A stretch of 24,509 bases of DNA from an uncultured Eubacteriales bacterium (GTDB lineage: Bacteria > Bacillota > Clostridia > Oscillospirales > Acutalibacteraceae), in assembly GCA_934486755.1 (NCBI GenBank), contig CAKSQT010000022.1, forward strand, positions 1 to 24,509. Reading direction: 5' to 3'. The position numbers and the translations under genes were made by a program. Within the stretch, counting starts at the first letter, position 1, and the number at the start of each line of letters is the position of its first letter. The notes beneath the pieces are model-generated. The model worked only from the letters and a program-made list of their open reading frames with translations, had not been told where the DNA came from and did no database searches. Positions 14,969-22,448 of this stretch are shown here, in pieces.

Positions 14969-16240
14969 TTACGGAACAAAATCAAATTCAACATCGTAAA
15001 TATTTACGGTTTCACCCTCTTGTATCCCCGCTTCGGTAAGCGCGTCTATAATTCCCGAGGTTCTCAGCACTCTTTCAAAATACTGCAACGACTCATAATC
15101 ATCGGGATCAATTGTATTCATAACGTCTACTATCCAATCGGCGTCCTCAACATAATAAACACCGCCACGCTTATTGACGGTAAACGTGCGCCTGTTGGAT
15201 ACGAAGGCTTTTTCTTCGCGCGCCTCAGGTTCATAGCGTTTTATCGGCGGCAGCAACGCAAGCTGTGCCGCAACGCATTTTATAAGCGCGTCCGTCCCCT
15301 CGGCAATAGCCGCCATAATTGGGAAGAATTTATAGCCTTTTTCTTCAAAATACCTTTTTATTTTTTCAACGGTTTCTTCATCGGTAAGGTCGCATTTATT
15401 GCCGACCACTATCTGTGGACGTTTTGCCAGTTCCTCGCTGAAAACCGCAAGTTCGTGATTAATTTTATTAAAATCGTCTATCGGGTCTCTGCCCTCACTG
15501 CCCGAAACGTCTATAACGTGAACAAGCAGACGGCAGCGCTCCACGTGGCGCAAAAATTCGTGACCGAGACCAACGCCCTCGCCCGCGCCCTCTATAAGAC
15601 CCGGTATATCTGCCATAACAAAGGAACTGCCCTCGCCCATACGGACAACGCCGAGAACAGGGGTAAGCGTTGTAAAATGATAGTTTGCTATCTTCGGTTT
15701 TGCTTCGCTGACTACCGAAACAAGGGTGGATTTTCCTACATTCGGGAAGCCTATCAATCCCACATCGGCAAGAAGTTTCAGTTCAAGAACCACATCGAGC
15801 TCTTCACCTAGATTGCCGTTTTTTGCAAACCGAGGAACCTGTCTTGTGGCGGTTGCGAAATGGGTATTACCCCAGCCGCCGTTTCCGCCTTTGGCTATAA
15901 CGACCGCTTCATCATCTGAAATATCGGCAATTATGCGCCCTGTTTCCGCCTCTTTAACAAGCGTTCCGTAAGGCACGCTTATAACAAGCGGCTGTGCGCT
16001 CTTGCCGCTGCAACGCGAAGCTCTGCCGTTTTCACCTGGCTGTGCGTTGTATTTTCTTTTGTATCTGAAATCGACAAGGGTTGAAAGATTGCTGTCAGCC
16101 TTGAAAATTATGTCGCCGCCTTTGCCGCCGTCGCCCCCGTCGGGTCCGCCTGCCGCAACATACTTCTCCCTATGAAAGGAGACTGCTCCGTCGCCGCCTT
16201 TGCCCGCCTTTAAATGTATTTTAGCTGTATCTACAAACAT
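14969..16240 (-). CDS. obgE: Obg family GTPase (CgtA)
   Basis: A 423-residue essential GTPase that binds the 50S subunit and couples ribosome assembly to stress signals. Residues 1-158 form the Gly-rich Obg fold (KAGKGGDGAVSFHREKYV, GGDGGKGGD). The G domain follows, with G1 GFPNVGKST, G3 DIPGLIEGA and G4 NKCD. Residues about 345-423 are the C-terminal OCT domain, common in Firmicutes Obg. Start ATG 16240 has a GGGG-type site upstream. The gene order rplU-prp-rpmA-obg is classical. About 80 bases separate it from the upstream zinc-ribbon gene, with no convincing promoter. Confidence 0.97.
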   Translation of the reverse strand: MFVDTAKIHLKAGKGGDGAVSFHREKYVAAGGPDGGDGGKGGDIIFKADSNLSTLVDFRYKRKYNAQPGENGRASRCSGKSAQPLVISVPYGTLVKEAETGRIIADISDDEAVVIAKGGNGGWGNTHFATATRQVPRFAKNGNLGEELDVVLELKLLADVGLIGFPNVGKSTLVSVVSEAKPKIANYHFTTLTPVLGVVRMGEGSSFVMADIPGLIEGAGEGVGLGHEFLRHVERCRLLVHVIDVSGSEGRDPIDDFNKINHELAVFSEELAKRPQIVVGNKCDLTDEETVEKIKRYFEEKGYKFFPIMAAIAEGTDALIKCVAAQLALLPPIKRYEPEAREEKAFVSNRRTFTVNKRGGVYYVEDADWIVDVMNTIDPDDYESLQYFERVLRTSGIIDALTEAGIQEGETVNIYDVEFDFVP

Positions 16241-16319
16241 TATTATCCCCGTTCTGCCGCCGCGTCACCGATGAAGATATGGCGAACGGCAATTTTTAAT
16301 ACTGTTATACACGAAATTA

Positions 16320-16709
16320 TTATATGCTTTCATCTGTTTCATAATCCTCCGACCCAAAATCAGGCTCGGATTCGAGAAACTCGTCATACAGGCGTTTTAC
16401 CTTATCGAGGTCTTCTTCCTCAACATAAACGTCGGCGGCTATAAACCCTCCGCCGAAAACGACCTTCATACTGTCGTCAAAATCACGGTCGCACGCAAAA
16501 GCAATACCGTTATCCTTTAAAATATCTTCAAATATCTCGGCAGATACTACGTCTTCGATTGAAACCGCCAGAACAGGATTATTTAAAACCGCCTGTTCGG
16601 GTTCTGCCGATTCCTCGTTTAAAGATGCTATTTCAAGCTCGGCTCCGCACATAGGGCAAAGCACCGCTTCGTCTTCACAATCCGCACCGCAAACGCGACA
16701 TTTAATCAT
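16320..16709 (-). CDS. Zinc-ribbon protein with DUF2007-like domain
   Basis: A 129-residue soluble acidic protein. Residues 1-25 form a zinc ribbon (CRVCGADC and CPMCGAEL). Residues about 48-115 resemble DUF2007 (putative signal-transducing protein): an AEIFEDILKDNGI helix, a VFGGGFIAADVYVEEEDLDKV strand-helix, and an acidic tail. Function is unknown; the fold resembles small ligand-binding alpha/beta domains. GGAGG lies 9 bases before ATG 16709. It begins about 30 bases after the rpmA terminator and precedes obgE, so it may rely on read-through. Not recognised as a named gene. Confidence 0.78.
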   Translation of the reverse strand: MIKCRVCGADCEDEAVLCPMCGAELEIASLNEESAEPEQAVLNNPVLAVSIEDVVSAEIFEDILKDNGIAFACDRDFDDSMKVVFGGGFIAADVYVEEEDLDKVKRLYDEFLESEPDFGSEDYETDESI

Positions 16710-16734
16710 AACATCAAGCCTCCGTTTTGCTTTT

Positions 16735-16774
16735 ATAAAAATAAATCCGGACAGCTTGTTCCGCCGCCCGGATT
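16735..16774 (-). terminator. Terminator after rpmA
   Basis: On the minus strand AATCCGG (16768-16774) pairs with CCGGATT (16744-16750), with a 17-base GC-rich loop, followed by TATTTTTAT. It ends about 25 bases before the start codon of the next gene and overlaps that gene's leader. Confidence 0.65.
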
Positions 16775-16783
16775 AGGTTTTCC

Positions 16784-17068
16784 TTACTGCTCAACAGCGT
16801 AGATGCTGACCTGCTTGCGGTCCCTACCTACACGCTCAAACTTGACCTTGCCGTCAATCAGAGCAAAGAGAGTATCGTCAGACCCGCGGCCGACATTGTT
16901 GCCAGCGTGAATGTGAGTTCCCCTCTGTCTTACGAGAATGTTGCCTGCCAAAACGAACTGACCGTCTGCACGCTTAACGCCGAGACGCTTGGATTCGCTG
17001 TCACGTCCGTTCTTTGTGGAACCCATTCCCTTTTTATGAGCGAATAACTGTATGTTAATCTTTAACAT
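16784..17068 (-). CDS. rpmA: 50S ribosomal protein L27
   Basis: A 94-residue ribosomal protein whose N-terminus reaches the peptidyl-transferase centre. The Firmicutes-type extension MLKINIQLFA precedes the mature start HKKGMGSTKNGRDSESKRLG. In related organisms Prp cuts after the Phe-Ala of this motif before L27 functions. The gene overlaps prp by 14 bases and is followed by a terminator. Conserved segments GNILVRQRGTHIHAG and GRGSDDTLFAL confirm identity. Confidence 0.97.
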   Translation of the reverse strand: MLKINIQLFAHKKGMGSTKNGRDSESKRLGVKRADGQFVLAGNILVRQRGTHIHAGNNVGRGSDDTLFALIDGKVKFERVGRDRKQVSIYAVEQ

Positions 17069-17387
17069 TATCTACACCTCCGTAAATTCTGATATTGTTG
17101 CTGTACTGATCGCAAAGCTGTTCTATATGGAGTTTAAAACCCTGCAAGATTTTAACGGTAGCATCGCACGGGGAGCTTACATATAAAAACATCTTCCCGT
17201 CGTCAACGCTTATATCCGCTTTGTCTTTAACAACTTCGGTTATTGTATTAACCGTCATATATGCCGCGGAAGAAACCGACGCGCATACGAGCTTTCCGAT
17301 CTCATCGTCACAGTCAACCGAACAGTGACCGCTGATTTTAAAGCCGCAAATAACGCCTTTATCAGCTGAAAATTTCACACTTGTCAT
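17055..17387 (-). CDS. prp: Ribosomal processing cysteine protease Prp
   Basis: A 110-residue cysteine protease (YsxB family) that removes the N-terminal extension of L27. The His/Cys dyad is seen as GH (His21) and LVCASVSSA (Cys35). The spacing is 14 residues, two more than in the Staphylococcus aureus protein as I recall it, and the usual DIVCA is LVCA here. The rest (AAYMTVNTI, NIRIYGGV near the end) fits the family. It lies 6 bases after rplU and overlaps rpmA. The cleavage motif of its substrate is present in the adjacent gene, which strengthens the call. Confidence 0.93.
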   Translation of the reverse strand: MTSVKFSADKGVICGFKISGHCSVDCDDEIGKLVCASVSSAAYMTVNTITEVVKDKADISVDDGKMFLYVSSPCDATVKILQGFKLHIEQLCDQYSNNIRIYGGVDNVKD

Positions 17388-17393
17388 ACAAAA

Positions 17394-17699
17394 TTAACCG
17401 ATTTCGTTAATCTGTACCTTTGTGTAAGGCTGTCTGTGACCCATTTTGCGTGAACTGCTCTTCTTCGGCTTATAGGTGAAGACTGTTATCTTCTTACCCT
17501 TACCGTTCTTCAAAACGGTACCCTTTACAAAAGCGTCCTTAACATAGGGCTTGCCAACCTTCAAAGTTCTGTTACTTACAGCAACAACCTTATCAAAGGT
17601 GACTTCCTCGTCAACCTGAGCGTTGAGCTTTTCAACGTAAATAACGTCGCCGTTCTGAACACGGTACTGCTTTCCGCCTGTTTCAATAATTGCGTACAT
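17394..17699 (-). CDS. rplU: 50S ribosomal protein L21
   Basis: A 101-residue ribosomal protein starting MYAIIETGGKQYRVQNGDVIYVEKL. The C-terminus KPKKSSSRKMGHRQPYTKVQI is the rRNA-binding tail typical of L21. ATG 17699 has a GCAGGTG site upstream; the frame runs on to 17822 across the promoter and is not translated there. First gene of rplU-prp-rpmA. The roughly 90-base structured leader suggests the autogenous control known for L21 leaders in Firmicutes. Confidence 0.97.
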   Translation of the reverse strand: MYAIIETGGKQYRVQNGDVIYVEKLNAQVDEEVTFDKVVAVSNRTLKVGKPYVKDAFVKGTVLKNGKGKKITVFTYKPKKSSSRKMGHRQPYTKVQINEIG

Positions 17700-17789
17700 T
17701 TTGTTACACCTGCCTGTTTTTTCCAGTCTCGCTAAAGATAGGCGCGCGCCGAAAAGGCACAACTTTAAAAAGCCCACAATATGCGGCTT
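17700..17789 (-). promoter_or_regulatory. Candidate L21 leader (autoregulatory 5' UTR)
   Basis: In the minus-strand transcript, a first hairpin pairs AAGCC with GGCTT (17785-17789 with 17770-17774). A second pairs GUGCC with GGCGC (17756-17760 with 17746-17750) next to a GGCGCGCGCC palindrome. L21 leaders are known before rplU in Firmicutes; a match to that family needs a covariance search. Confidence 0.4.
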
Positions 17790-17793
17790 AACC

Positions 17794-17822
17794 ATTCTAA
17801 CACAAAGAAAGGCATATGTCAA
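17794..17822 (-). promoter_or_regulatory. rplU operon promoter
   Basis: On the minus strand, perfect TTGACA (17817-17822) and TAGAAT (17794-17799) have a 17-base spacer; start near 17787. The -35 begins only 13 bases after the fucosidase stop codon, with no terminator between. Confidence 0.8.
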
Positions 17823-17835
17823 CTAAAAAAATCAA

Positions 17836-19152
17836 TTAATCTTTCAAAAACACCTCTATTACGGGGATCGTAACATTCGGCTTTACATCAGGCAGCCAGA
17901 ACAGGTTTTCATAATTCGTAGAATAAACGACCGTATTATCAAGGAACTCGACTTCGCTTGCGTCGTGCAAAAACTGCGCGTATTTGACCCTGCCCTTCAA
18001 GCTCGGCATTTCAAGCGTGTGGAACGGATATGTTATCAGATGTATATAAAGCCGCTTTCCGTCCTCGCTCTGCGTAAGGCGGCAGCCCTCCGGCGCTGTA
18101 AACTCTGGTTCAGCCATTGTGCAGCCGTATATTGAACGTGAATTATACTTCATCCACTTTGCGTATACGTCAAGCGCTTTTTCGGCGCGTTCGTCGATGT
18201 AACCTCTCGCGGTAGGACCCACATTCATAATCAGATTGCCGCCGAACGAAACCGAATCTATAAGCATTTTTATGAGCATTTCGGGCGATTTCCACGTCAT
18301 TTCATCGCGGTGGTATCCCCACGACCCCGAAAAGGTCTGGCACGCCTCCCAAACGACCAATTCATTTGTTTCGGGGTGTCTTACCCAGCAGCTCGGACTT
18401 ACCTGTTCGGGCGTCCAAATATCCTGAGCAATATCGGCGCGGTTATCAATTATAATTTCGGGTTGAAGATTTCTCACCGTTTTTATCAGTTCTTCCGACT
18501 CCCACTGTTCCTTTAATTTTGGACCCATCCAAGGCAGATAACGGAACGCGGGATCATTGGTACCTTTTCCGCTGTCATAAGAGAAGTCAAGCCAAAGAAT
18601 ATCTATTTTACCGTAATTCGACATAAGCTCGGTAAGCTGATTACGCATATACTCCGCGTATTTATGCATATCGCGCGATTTATTCATATTTTCGGCATCA
18701 GGGTTTTCGCGCAGAGGGTGCATACGGTCAATAGTAAAATCGGGGTGGTGCCAATCAAGCAACGAATAGTAAATACCGACCTTTAAGCCTTCTGCTCGGA
18801 ATGCTTCGACATATTCTTTGATAAGATCCCTGCCTATCGGGGTATTTGTGGATTTAAAATCGGTATACTTTGTATCGAAAAGGCAAAAACCCTCGTGGTG
18901 CTTTGCGGTCATAACCGCGTATTTCATACCAGCCGCCTTTGCAGATTTTGCCCACTCGCGCGGATCATACATATCGGGATTAAAAAACTCGGCATATTCC
19001 GCATATTTTTCAGGCGGTATTTTTTCATAGGTTTGAACCCACTCGTGCCTTGCCGCAAGCGAATAAAGACCGAAATGGATAAACATTCCGAACCTATCGT
19101 GCGTGAACCACGCCGTATTTCCCTGAGTTTTTTTAGTTACGTACCTTGACAT
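17836..19152 (-). CDS. GH29 alpha-L-fucosidase-like glycoside hydrolase
   Basis: A 438-residue (beta/alpha)8 hydrolase without a signal peptide, so probably cytoplasmic. Family blocks: FGMFIHFGLYS (residues 21-31), MTAKHHEGFCLFDTKYTDF (81-99), and KIDILWLDFSYD, where Asp189 is the likely nucleophile. The protein is shorter than two-domain fucosidases and has a small C-terminal beta region. The substrate would be alpha-L-fucosides taken up from host glycans or plant material, inferred from family. ATG 19152 lies 6 bases after GGAGG; seven further in-frame residues upstream are unlikely. It is divergent from an AraC regulator and lies directly before the rplU promoter with no terminator. Confidence 0.85.
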   Translation of the reverse strand: MSRYVTKKTQGNTAWFTHDRFGMFIHFGLYSLAARHEWVQTYEKIPPEKYAEYAEFFNPDMYDPREWAKSAKAAGMKYAVMTAKHHEGFCLFDTKYTDFKSTNTPIGRDLIKEYVEAFRAEGLKVGIYYSLLDWHHPDFTIDRMHPLRENPDAENMNKSRDMHKYAEYMRNQLTELMSNYGKIDILWLDFSYDSGKGTNDPAFRYLPWMGPKLKEQWESEELIKTVRNLQPEIIIDNRADIAQDIWTPEQVSPSCWVRHPETNELVVWEACQTFSGSWGYHRDEMTWKSPEMLIKMLIDSVSFGGNLIMNVGPTARGYIDERAEKALDVYAKWMKYNSRSIYGCTMAEPEFTAPEGCRLTQSEDGKRLYIHLITYPFHTLEMPSLKGRVKYAQFLHDASEVEFLDNTVVYSTNYENLFWLPDVKPNVTIPVIEVFLKD

Positions 19153-19166
19153 AGCGTACCTCCGTA

Positions 19167-19195
19167 TTGACAAAAAAATAAAAATGCATTAACAT
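19167..19195 (+). promoter_or_regulatory. Promoter of the AraC-type regulator
   Basis: A perfect TTGACA (19167-19172) and TAACAT (19190-19195) are separated by 17 bases. The start near 19202 gives a roughly 90-base leader. The -35 lies close to the fucosidase ribosome binding site on the other strand, so the two divergent transcripts overlap. Confidence 0.55.
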
Positions 19196-19209
19196 ATAAA
19201 TATGTATTT

Positions 19210-19221
19210 TCGGTCTACCGA
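19210..19221. promoter_or_regulatory. Candidate operator palindrome
   Basis: TCGGTCTACCGA is palindromic in its outer five bases on each side. It sits at the predicted start of the fucosidase transcript and within the AraC-gene leader, a position suited to a site shared by the divergent pair. Confidence 0.3.
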
Positions 19222-19228
19222 CAAACAC

Positions 19229-19257
19229 ATTTTACACTTATTTGGGCTGATAAACAA
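19229..19257 (-). promoter_or_regulatory. Promoter of the GH29 gene
   Basis: On the minus strand, TTGTTT (19252-19257) and TAAAAT (19229-19234) are separated by 17 bases; start near 19222. The -35 is weak, as expected for an activator-dependent promoter. Confidence 0.5.
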
Positions 19258-19291
19258 TGTATTTTTTAATTTGAAATATGGAGATTTCTGT

Positions 19292-20095
19292 ATGAAGGTA
19301 AACAAAACAGACGCCGTTCAAAATCCCGACAATTCGTTTAATCTTACAATAGCGGACAGCGGCTATGCAGACGTAGGGACGGATTGGAACGCGTTTGTAA
19401 CCTCCCCGCCGTATTCAAGACTTTATTATACCGTTTCTGGCGGCGGCGAGATAATAACCGAAAACGGCACGGTTGAATTAAAACCCGATACGCTTTGTCT
19501 TCTTCCATACGGCCACCCGTTTGAATACCGCTGCGGCGGCAGAATGGAGCAGTTATATTTTCACATTCATTTCACAAACAGCAGTCAGTTTGACCTGTTA
19601 AGCGGCATTAATCAAGTTTTAACCTTAAATATATCACACGCTCACATAGACTGCCTTTTAAAACTGTATGATCACGGAGGTTTAAACGATATAATAGCGC
19701 TGCGTTCAATTATAAATTCGGATATTTCCGAAATTTTAAGAGAATATAACGTCGAATTGGAACCTAAAAGCTACACCGAATATGTTGCCGCGACAATCAA
19801 GTTTATAGAGGAAAATCTCTCGGTAAACCTTACAGTTAAGGATATTTCGCTTGCCTTATATGTATCGCCCTCGACCCTTTCGCACAAATTTAAAAAAGAG
19901 CTTGGTATGCCGATAGGAAAGTATATTGACAACATCGTATTATACCGCGCCGAGCAGGAGCTATTAGGCACGGAGCTATCAATTTCTGAGATAAGCCGAA
20001 AGCACGGATTTTACGATCAATTTTATTTTTCCATGCGTTTTAAAGAAAAGTTCGGCTGTTCGCCGAAAAGGTACCGTACAATGCACAAAAAATAA
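19292..20095 (+). CDS. AraC family transcriptional regulator
   Basis: A 267-residue regulator. Residues about 30-95 form a cupin-like sensor (YYTVSGGGEIITENG, CLLPYGHPFEY, QLYFHIHF). Residues about 165-265 form the double helix-turn-helix AraC domain (LTVKDISLALYVSPSTLSHKFKKELG, then ISEISRKHGFYDQFYFSMRFKEKFGCSPKRYR). ATG 19292 has GGAG 8 bases upstream; the frame extends to 19202 but that would include the transcript start. Divergent from the GH29 gene, it probably controls that gene in response to a sugar. Its stop overlaps a terminator hairpin. Confidence 0.9.
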   Translation: MKVNKTDAVQNPDNSFNLTIADSGYADVGTDWNAFVTSPPYSRLYYTVSGGGEIITENGTVELKPDTLCLLPYGHPFEYRCGGRMEQLYFHIHFTNSSQFDLLSGINQVLTLNISHAHIDCLLKLYDHGGLNDIIALRSIINSDISEILREYNVELEPKSYTEYVAATIKFIEENLSVNLTVKDISLALYVSPSTLSHKFKKELGMPIGKYIDNIVLYRAEQELLGTELSISEISRKHGFYDQFYFSMRFKEKFGCSPKRYRTMHKK

Positions 20096-20125
20096 TAACC
20101 TCGGACAACAGCCCGAGGTTATTTT
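20094..20125. terminator. Bidirectional intrinsic terminator
   Basis: AATAACCTCGG (20094-20104) pairs perfectly over 11 bp with CCGAGGTTATT (20113-20123), followed by T-rich sequence on the plus strand. The left flank is A-rich, giving a U-run for the convergent minus-strand gene. It overlaps the AraC stop codon. Confidence 0.85.
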
Positions 20126-20138
20126 AATTTTGACGTAT

Positions 20139-20378
20139 CTAATTACGTCTTCTGCATACAAAGCTGATAACGGAAATTATGAGCGCCAAAAGCAGAACGA
20201 TTGCAAAAACGCTGACTGCAACTATATTTGCAACAATAAATTCAGCAATATATGCCCCGAGAATAGCGCCCGAAACGAACAGGAACAATGCCGCCAATAT
20301 AAATATTATCATACGCGAGCAACACCTGTTACGTGTATTTCTTTCACAGCCTTCGTTTATCTCACCGTAGCAGTTCAT
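20139..20378 (-). CDS. Small cysteine-containing two-span membrane protein
   Basis: A 79-residue protein I do not recognise. Residues 1-22 are polar with four Cys (Cys3, Cys11, and the pair CC at 19-20). Two hydrophobic spans follow, about residues 23-46 and 50-74, then a Cys and a basic tail CRRRN. The paired Cys next to the first membrane span could bind metal, form disulfides or be acylated. AAGGAAG lies about 10 bases before the ATG. It shares a bidirectional terminator with the convergent AraC gene and is separated from the aminopeptidase gene by an elaborate hairpin. Coding status rests on the clear TM pattern and ribosome site. Confidence 0.6.
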   Translation of the reverse strand: MNCYGEINEGCERNTRNRCCSRMIIFILAALFLFVSGAILGAYIAEFIVANIVAVSVFAIVLLLALIISVISFVCRRRN

Positions 20379-20400
20379 AGATATTGCACTTCCTTTATAA

Positions 20401-20447
20401 TCGGCATTTGAATCCAGTCTGACTGATTCAATAACATTATATGCCGA
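20401..20447. promoter_or_regulatory. Nested inverted repeat between the M18 gene and the small membrane protein
   Basis: An outer stem TCGGCAT/ATGCCGA (20401-20407 with 20441-20447) encloses an inner hairpin. The inner arms TTGAAT and CAGT pair with ACTG and ATTCAA across 20408-20431, with a CTG loop and one bulged C. No U-run follows, so it is not a normal terminator. A TATAAT on the minus strand (20436-20441) overlaps the outer stem. Confidence 0.55.
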
Positions 20448-20461
20448 GAAAAGGACAGCCG

Positions 20462-21862
20462 TTACTTCATAAATTCATACATTGCGCGGTAGCACATATA
20501 AATATCGAATTTAGCGGTAGTCTCAAACGGAGCGTGCATAGAAAGCACGGGAACGCCGAGATCGACAACGTCAACGCCCATATTGGCAATATACATAGCA
20601 ACGGTTCCGCCGCCGCCAATATCAACCTTGCCAAGCTCGCCCGTCTGCCAAACGATTCCCGCCTTATCAAGCAAGGCGCGTATCTCGGAAACGTATTCCG
20701 CAGAAGCGTCCGAGGTAGAAGCCTTGCCTCTTGCGCCCGTATATTTGGTCACAACAACTCCGTAATTTAACTTTGAGGCGTTTTTGCGTTCCATAACGTC
20801 CTGAAAGGTCGGGTCAAGCGCGGCATTAACATCTGCCGAAAGGCACTTTGAATTTCTTAAAGCAACCGTGCCGTCGCCGCCCTGCATTTTTGCAAGGTCG
20901 CCTATTACAAAGCGCAGAAAATCGGAATTAAGGCCTGTGTTACCGTCGGAGCCTATTTCCTCTTTATCGGTGAGAATTGCAAGCGCGGTTCTTTCTGGTG
21001 CTTCAACATCAAGAACGGCGGTAAGCGCAGGATAGGCGCAAACGCGGTCGTCCTGACCGTAGGAGCCAACCATTGAACGGTCAAATCCTATATCGCACGC
21101 AGGGAAAGCAGGAACAAGTTCAAGCTCCGCCGACAGGAAATCGGTTTCGGTTATACCGTATTTTTCATTCAACAGCTTTAATATATTGAGTTTTACAAGC
21201 TCGCTGCCCTTATCGTCTTTAAAAGGATGGCTTCCGATAAGAACGTTAAGCTCCTCGCCCTTTATTCCCTCGGCAAGAGTGCGCTTGTTCTGTTCGGAGG
21301 CGAGGTGCGGCAAAAGGTCGTTTACAACAAACCTCGGTTCGCCCTCCTTTTCGCCTAACGACACTTCGACTACGCTACCGTCTTTTTTCGCGAATACACC
21401 GTGAAGTGCAAGCGGAACAGCGGTCCACTGATATTTCTTTATACCGCCGTAATAATGCGTTTTAAAGAGTGCAAGTTCTATATCCTCGTAAAGCGGATTG
21501 GGCTTTAAATCAAGGCGGGGAGAATCAATATGCGCCGCCGTAATATTCAAGCCGTTTTCAACGGGTTGCTTGCCTATTACCGCAAAAGCAACCGTTTTGC
21601 CGCGGTTGTTGATATAGACCTTGTCTCCCGCATTATAGGCTTTGCCCCTTACATATTCTTCAAATCCCTTCGCTTTTGCCGCCGCCACCGCGGTTTTTAC
21701 GGCTTCGCGTTCGGTCTTTGCGCTGTTAAGAAACGCTTTATATCCCTCGCAGTAACCGTCAGCGGCGGTTAAAACACATTCCTCCGCCTCCAACCGTCCG
21801 TTTTTGGGAGAATAAAACAATTTTTCCTTTAATTCTTCCGAAACACTTTTCTTTTCAGACAT
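20462..21862 (-). CDS. M18 family aminopeptidase
   Basis: A 466-residue cytoplasmic zinc aminopeptidase (aspartyl aminopeptidase/aminopeptidase I family) that trims N-terminal residues from peptides. Metal and catalytic blocks are present in order: AAHIDSPRLDLKP (His111), GSYGQDDRVCAYPAL with the bridging Asp, KEEIGSDGNTG with the catalytic Glu pair, and near the C-terminus LSMHAPFETTAKFD with a further His ligand. I use ATG 21862, 8 bases after GGAGG; an ATG two codons earlier is only 2 bases from it. It overlaps coaE by 8 bases and is last in prfA-tsaC-coaE-M18, probably translationally coupled. Exact residue preference is unknown. Confidence 0.93.
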   Translation of the reverse strand: MSEKKSVSEELKEKLFYSPKNGRLEAEECVLTAADGYCEGYKAFLNSAKTEREAVKTAVAAAKAKGFEEYVRGKAYNAGDKVYINNRGKTVAFAVIGKQPVENGLNITAAHIDSPRLDLKPNPLYEDIELALFKTHYYGGIKKYQWTAVPLALHGVFAKKDGSVVEVSLGEKEGEPRFVVNDLLPHLASEQNKRTLAEGIKGEELNVLIGSHPFKDDKGSELVKLNILKLLNEKYGITETDFLSAELELVPAFPACDIGFDRSMVGSYGQDDRVCAYPALTAVLDVEAPERTALAILTDKEEIGSDGNTGLNSDFLRFVIGDLAKMQGGDGTVALRNSKCLSADVNAALDPTFQDVMERKNASKLNYGVVVTKYTGARGKASTSDASAEYVSEIRALLDKAGIVWQTGELGKVDIGGGGTVAMYIANMGVDVVDLGVPVLSMHAPFETTAKFDIYMCYRAMYEFMK

Positions 21863-22448
21863 TGCCATTACCTCCGAAAATTTTATCGAATAATTTTGAA
21901 ATTTCCCTTGAAAACTCATCGGAACCACCGTTATTATAAACCGTATGATCCGCTTTTTCAATATAGTATGAACTGCTTTTTCCCGCGCTCATACGTGTTT
22001 TTGCTTCATTTATTGTTAAACCGTCGCGCTTAATTATACGTTTTTCCCTTACGCTGTCGTCAGCCAAAACCGCAAGGGTCGCGGTGCAGACGGAATCAAG
22101 TCCGCTTTCAAACAAAGTCGGAGCGTCAAGAACCACGTCGCCGCCGCCCATTTGTTCTTTCACGAGTTTTGATATATACGGCGAAAGAGTTCGGTTTAGA
22201 AGCTCTGTGTTTTTCTTTGATGAAAATGCGGCGTTTGCCAACGCCTTTCGGTTAAGACTGCCGCCGTTATCGAGTATTTCGTTTCCGAACGCCTTGACCA
22301 ATGCTTCAAGTCCAGCCGTTCCCTTTTCAACCGCCTGTCTTGCGACGGTATCGCAGTCAATCACCCTTATGCCGCGTTTTCTCGCTATATCGGCAGCGCT
22401 GCTTTTGCCCGAGCCTGTCGGCCCTGTCATTCCCAATACCGTACTCAT
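21855..22448 (-). CDS. coaE: Dephospho-CoA kinase
   Basis: A 197-residue P-loop kinase that phosphorylates dephospho-CoA, the last step of coenzyme A synthesis. Walker A reads GMTGPTGSGKSS at residues 6-17. VIDCDTVARQAVEKG follows as the substrate-binding segment, then VVLDAPTLFESGLD and the lid region REKRIIKRDGLTINEAKTRM. Length is standard (about 195-205). It overlaps the upstream tsaC stop by 4 bases (ATGA-type) and the downstream M18 gene by 8, so the operon is tightly coupled. Confidence 0.95.
   Translation of the reverse strand: MSTVLGMTGPTGSGKSSAADIARKRGIRVIDCDTVARQAVEKGTAGLEALVKAFGNEILDNGGSLNRKALANAAFSSKKNTELLNRTLSPYISKLVKEQMGGGDVVLDAPTLFESGLDSVCTATLAVLADDSVREKRIIKRDGLTINEAKTRMSAGKSSSYYIEKADHTVYNNGGSDEFSREISKLFDKIFGGNGNV

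Noticed and set aside
15020..15811. 263-codon plus-strand ORF
   Set aside because: Lies wholly antisense to obgE, whose domains are intact; the translation has no recognisable motif and no ribosome site.
16241..16319. Possible obgE promoter with TATAAC
   Set aside because: No acceptable -35 at 16-18 bases; too weak to call.
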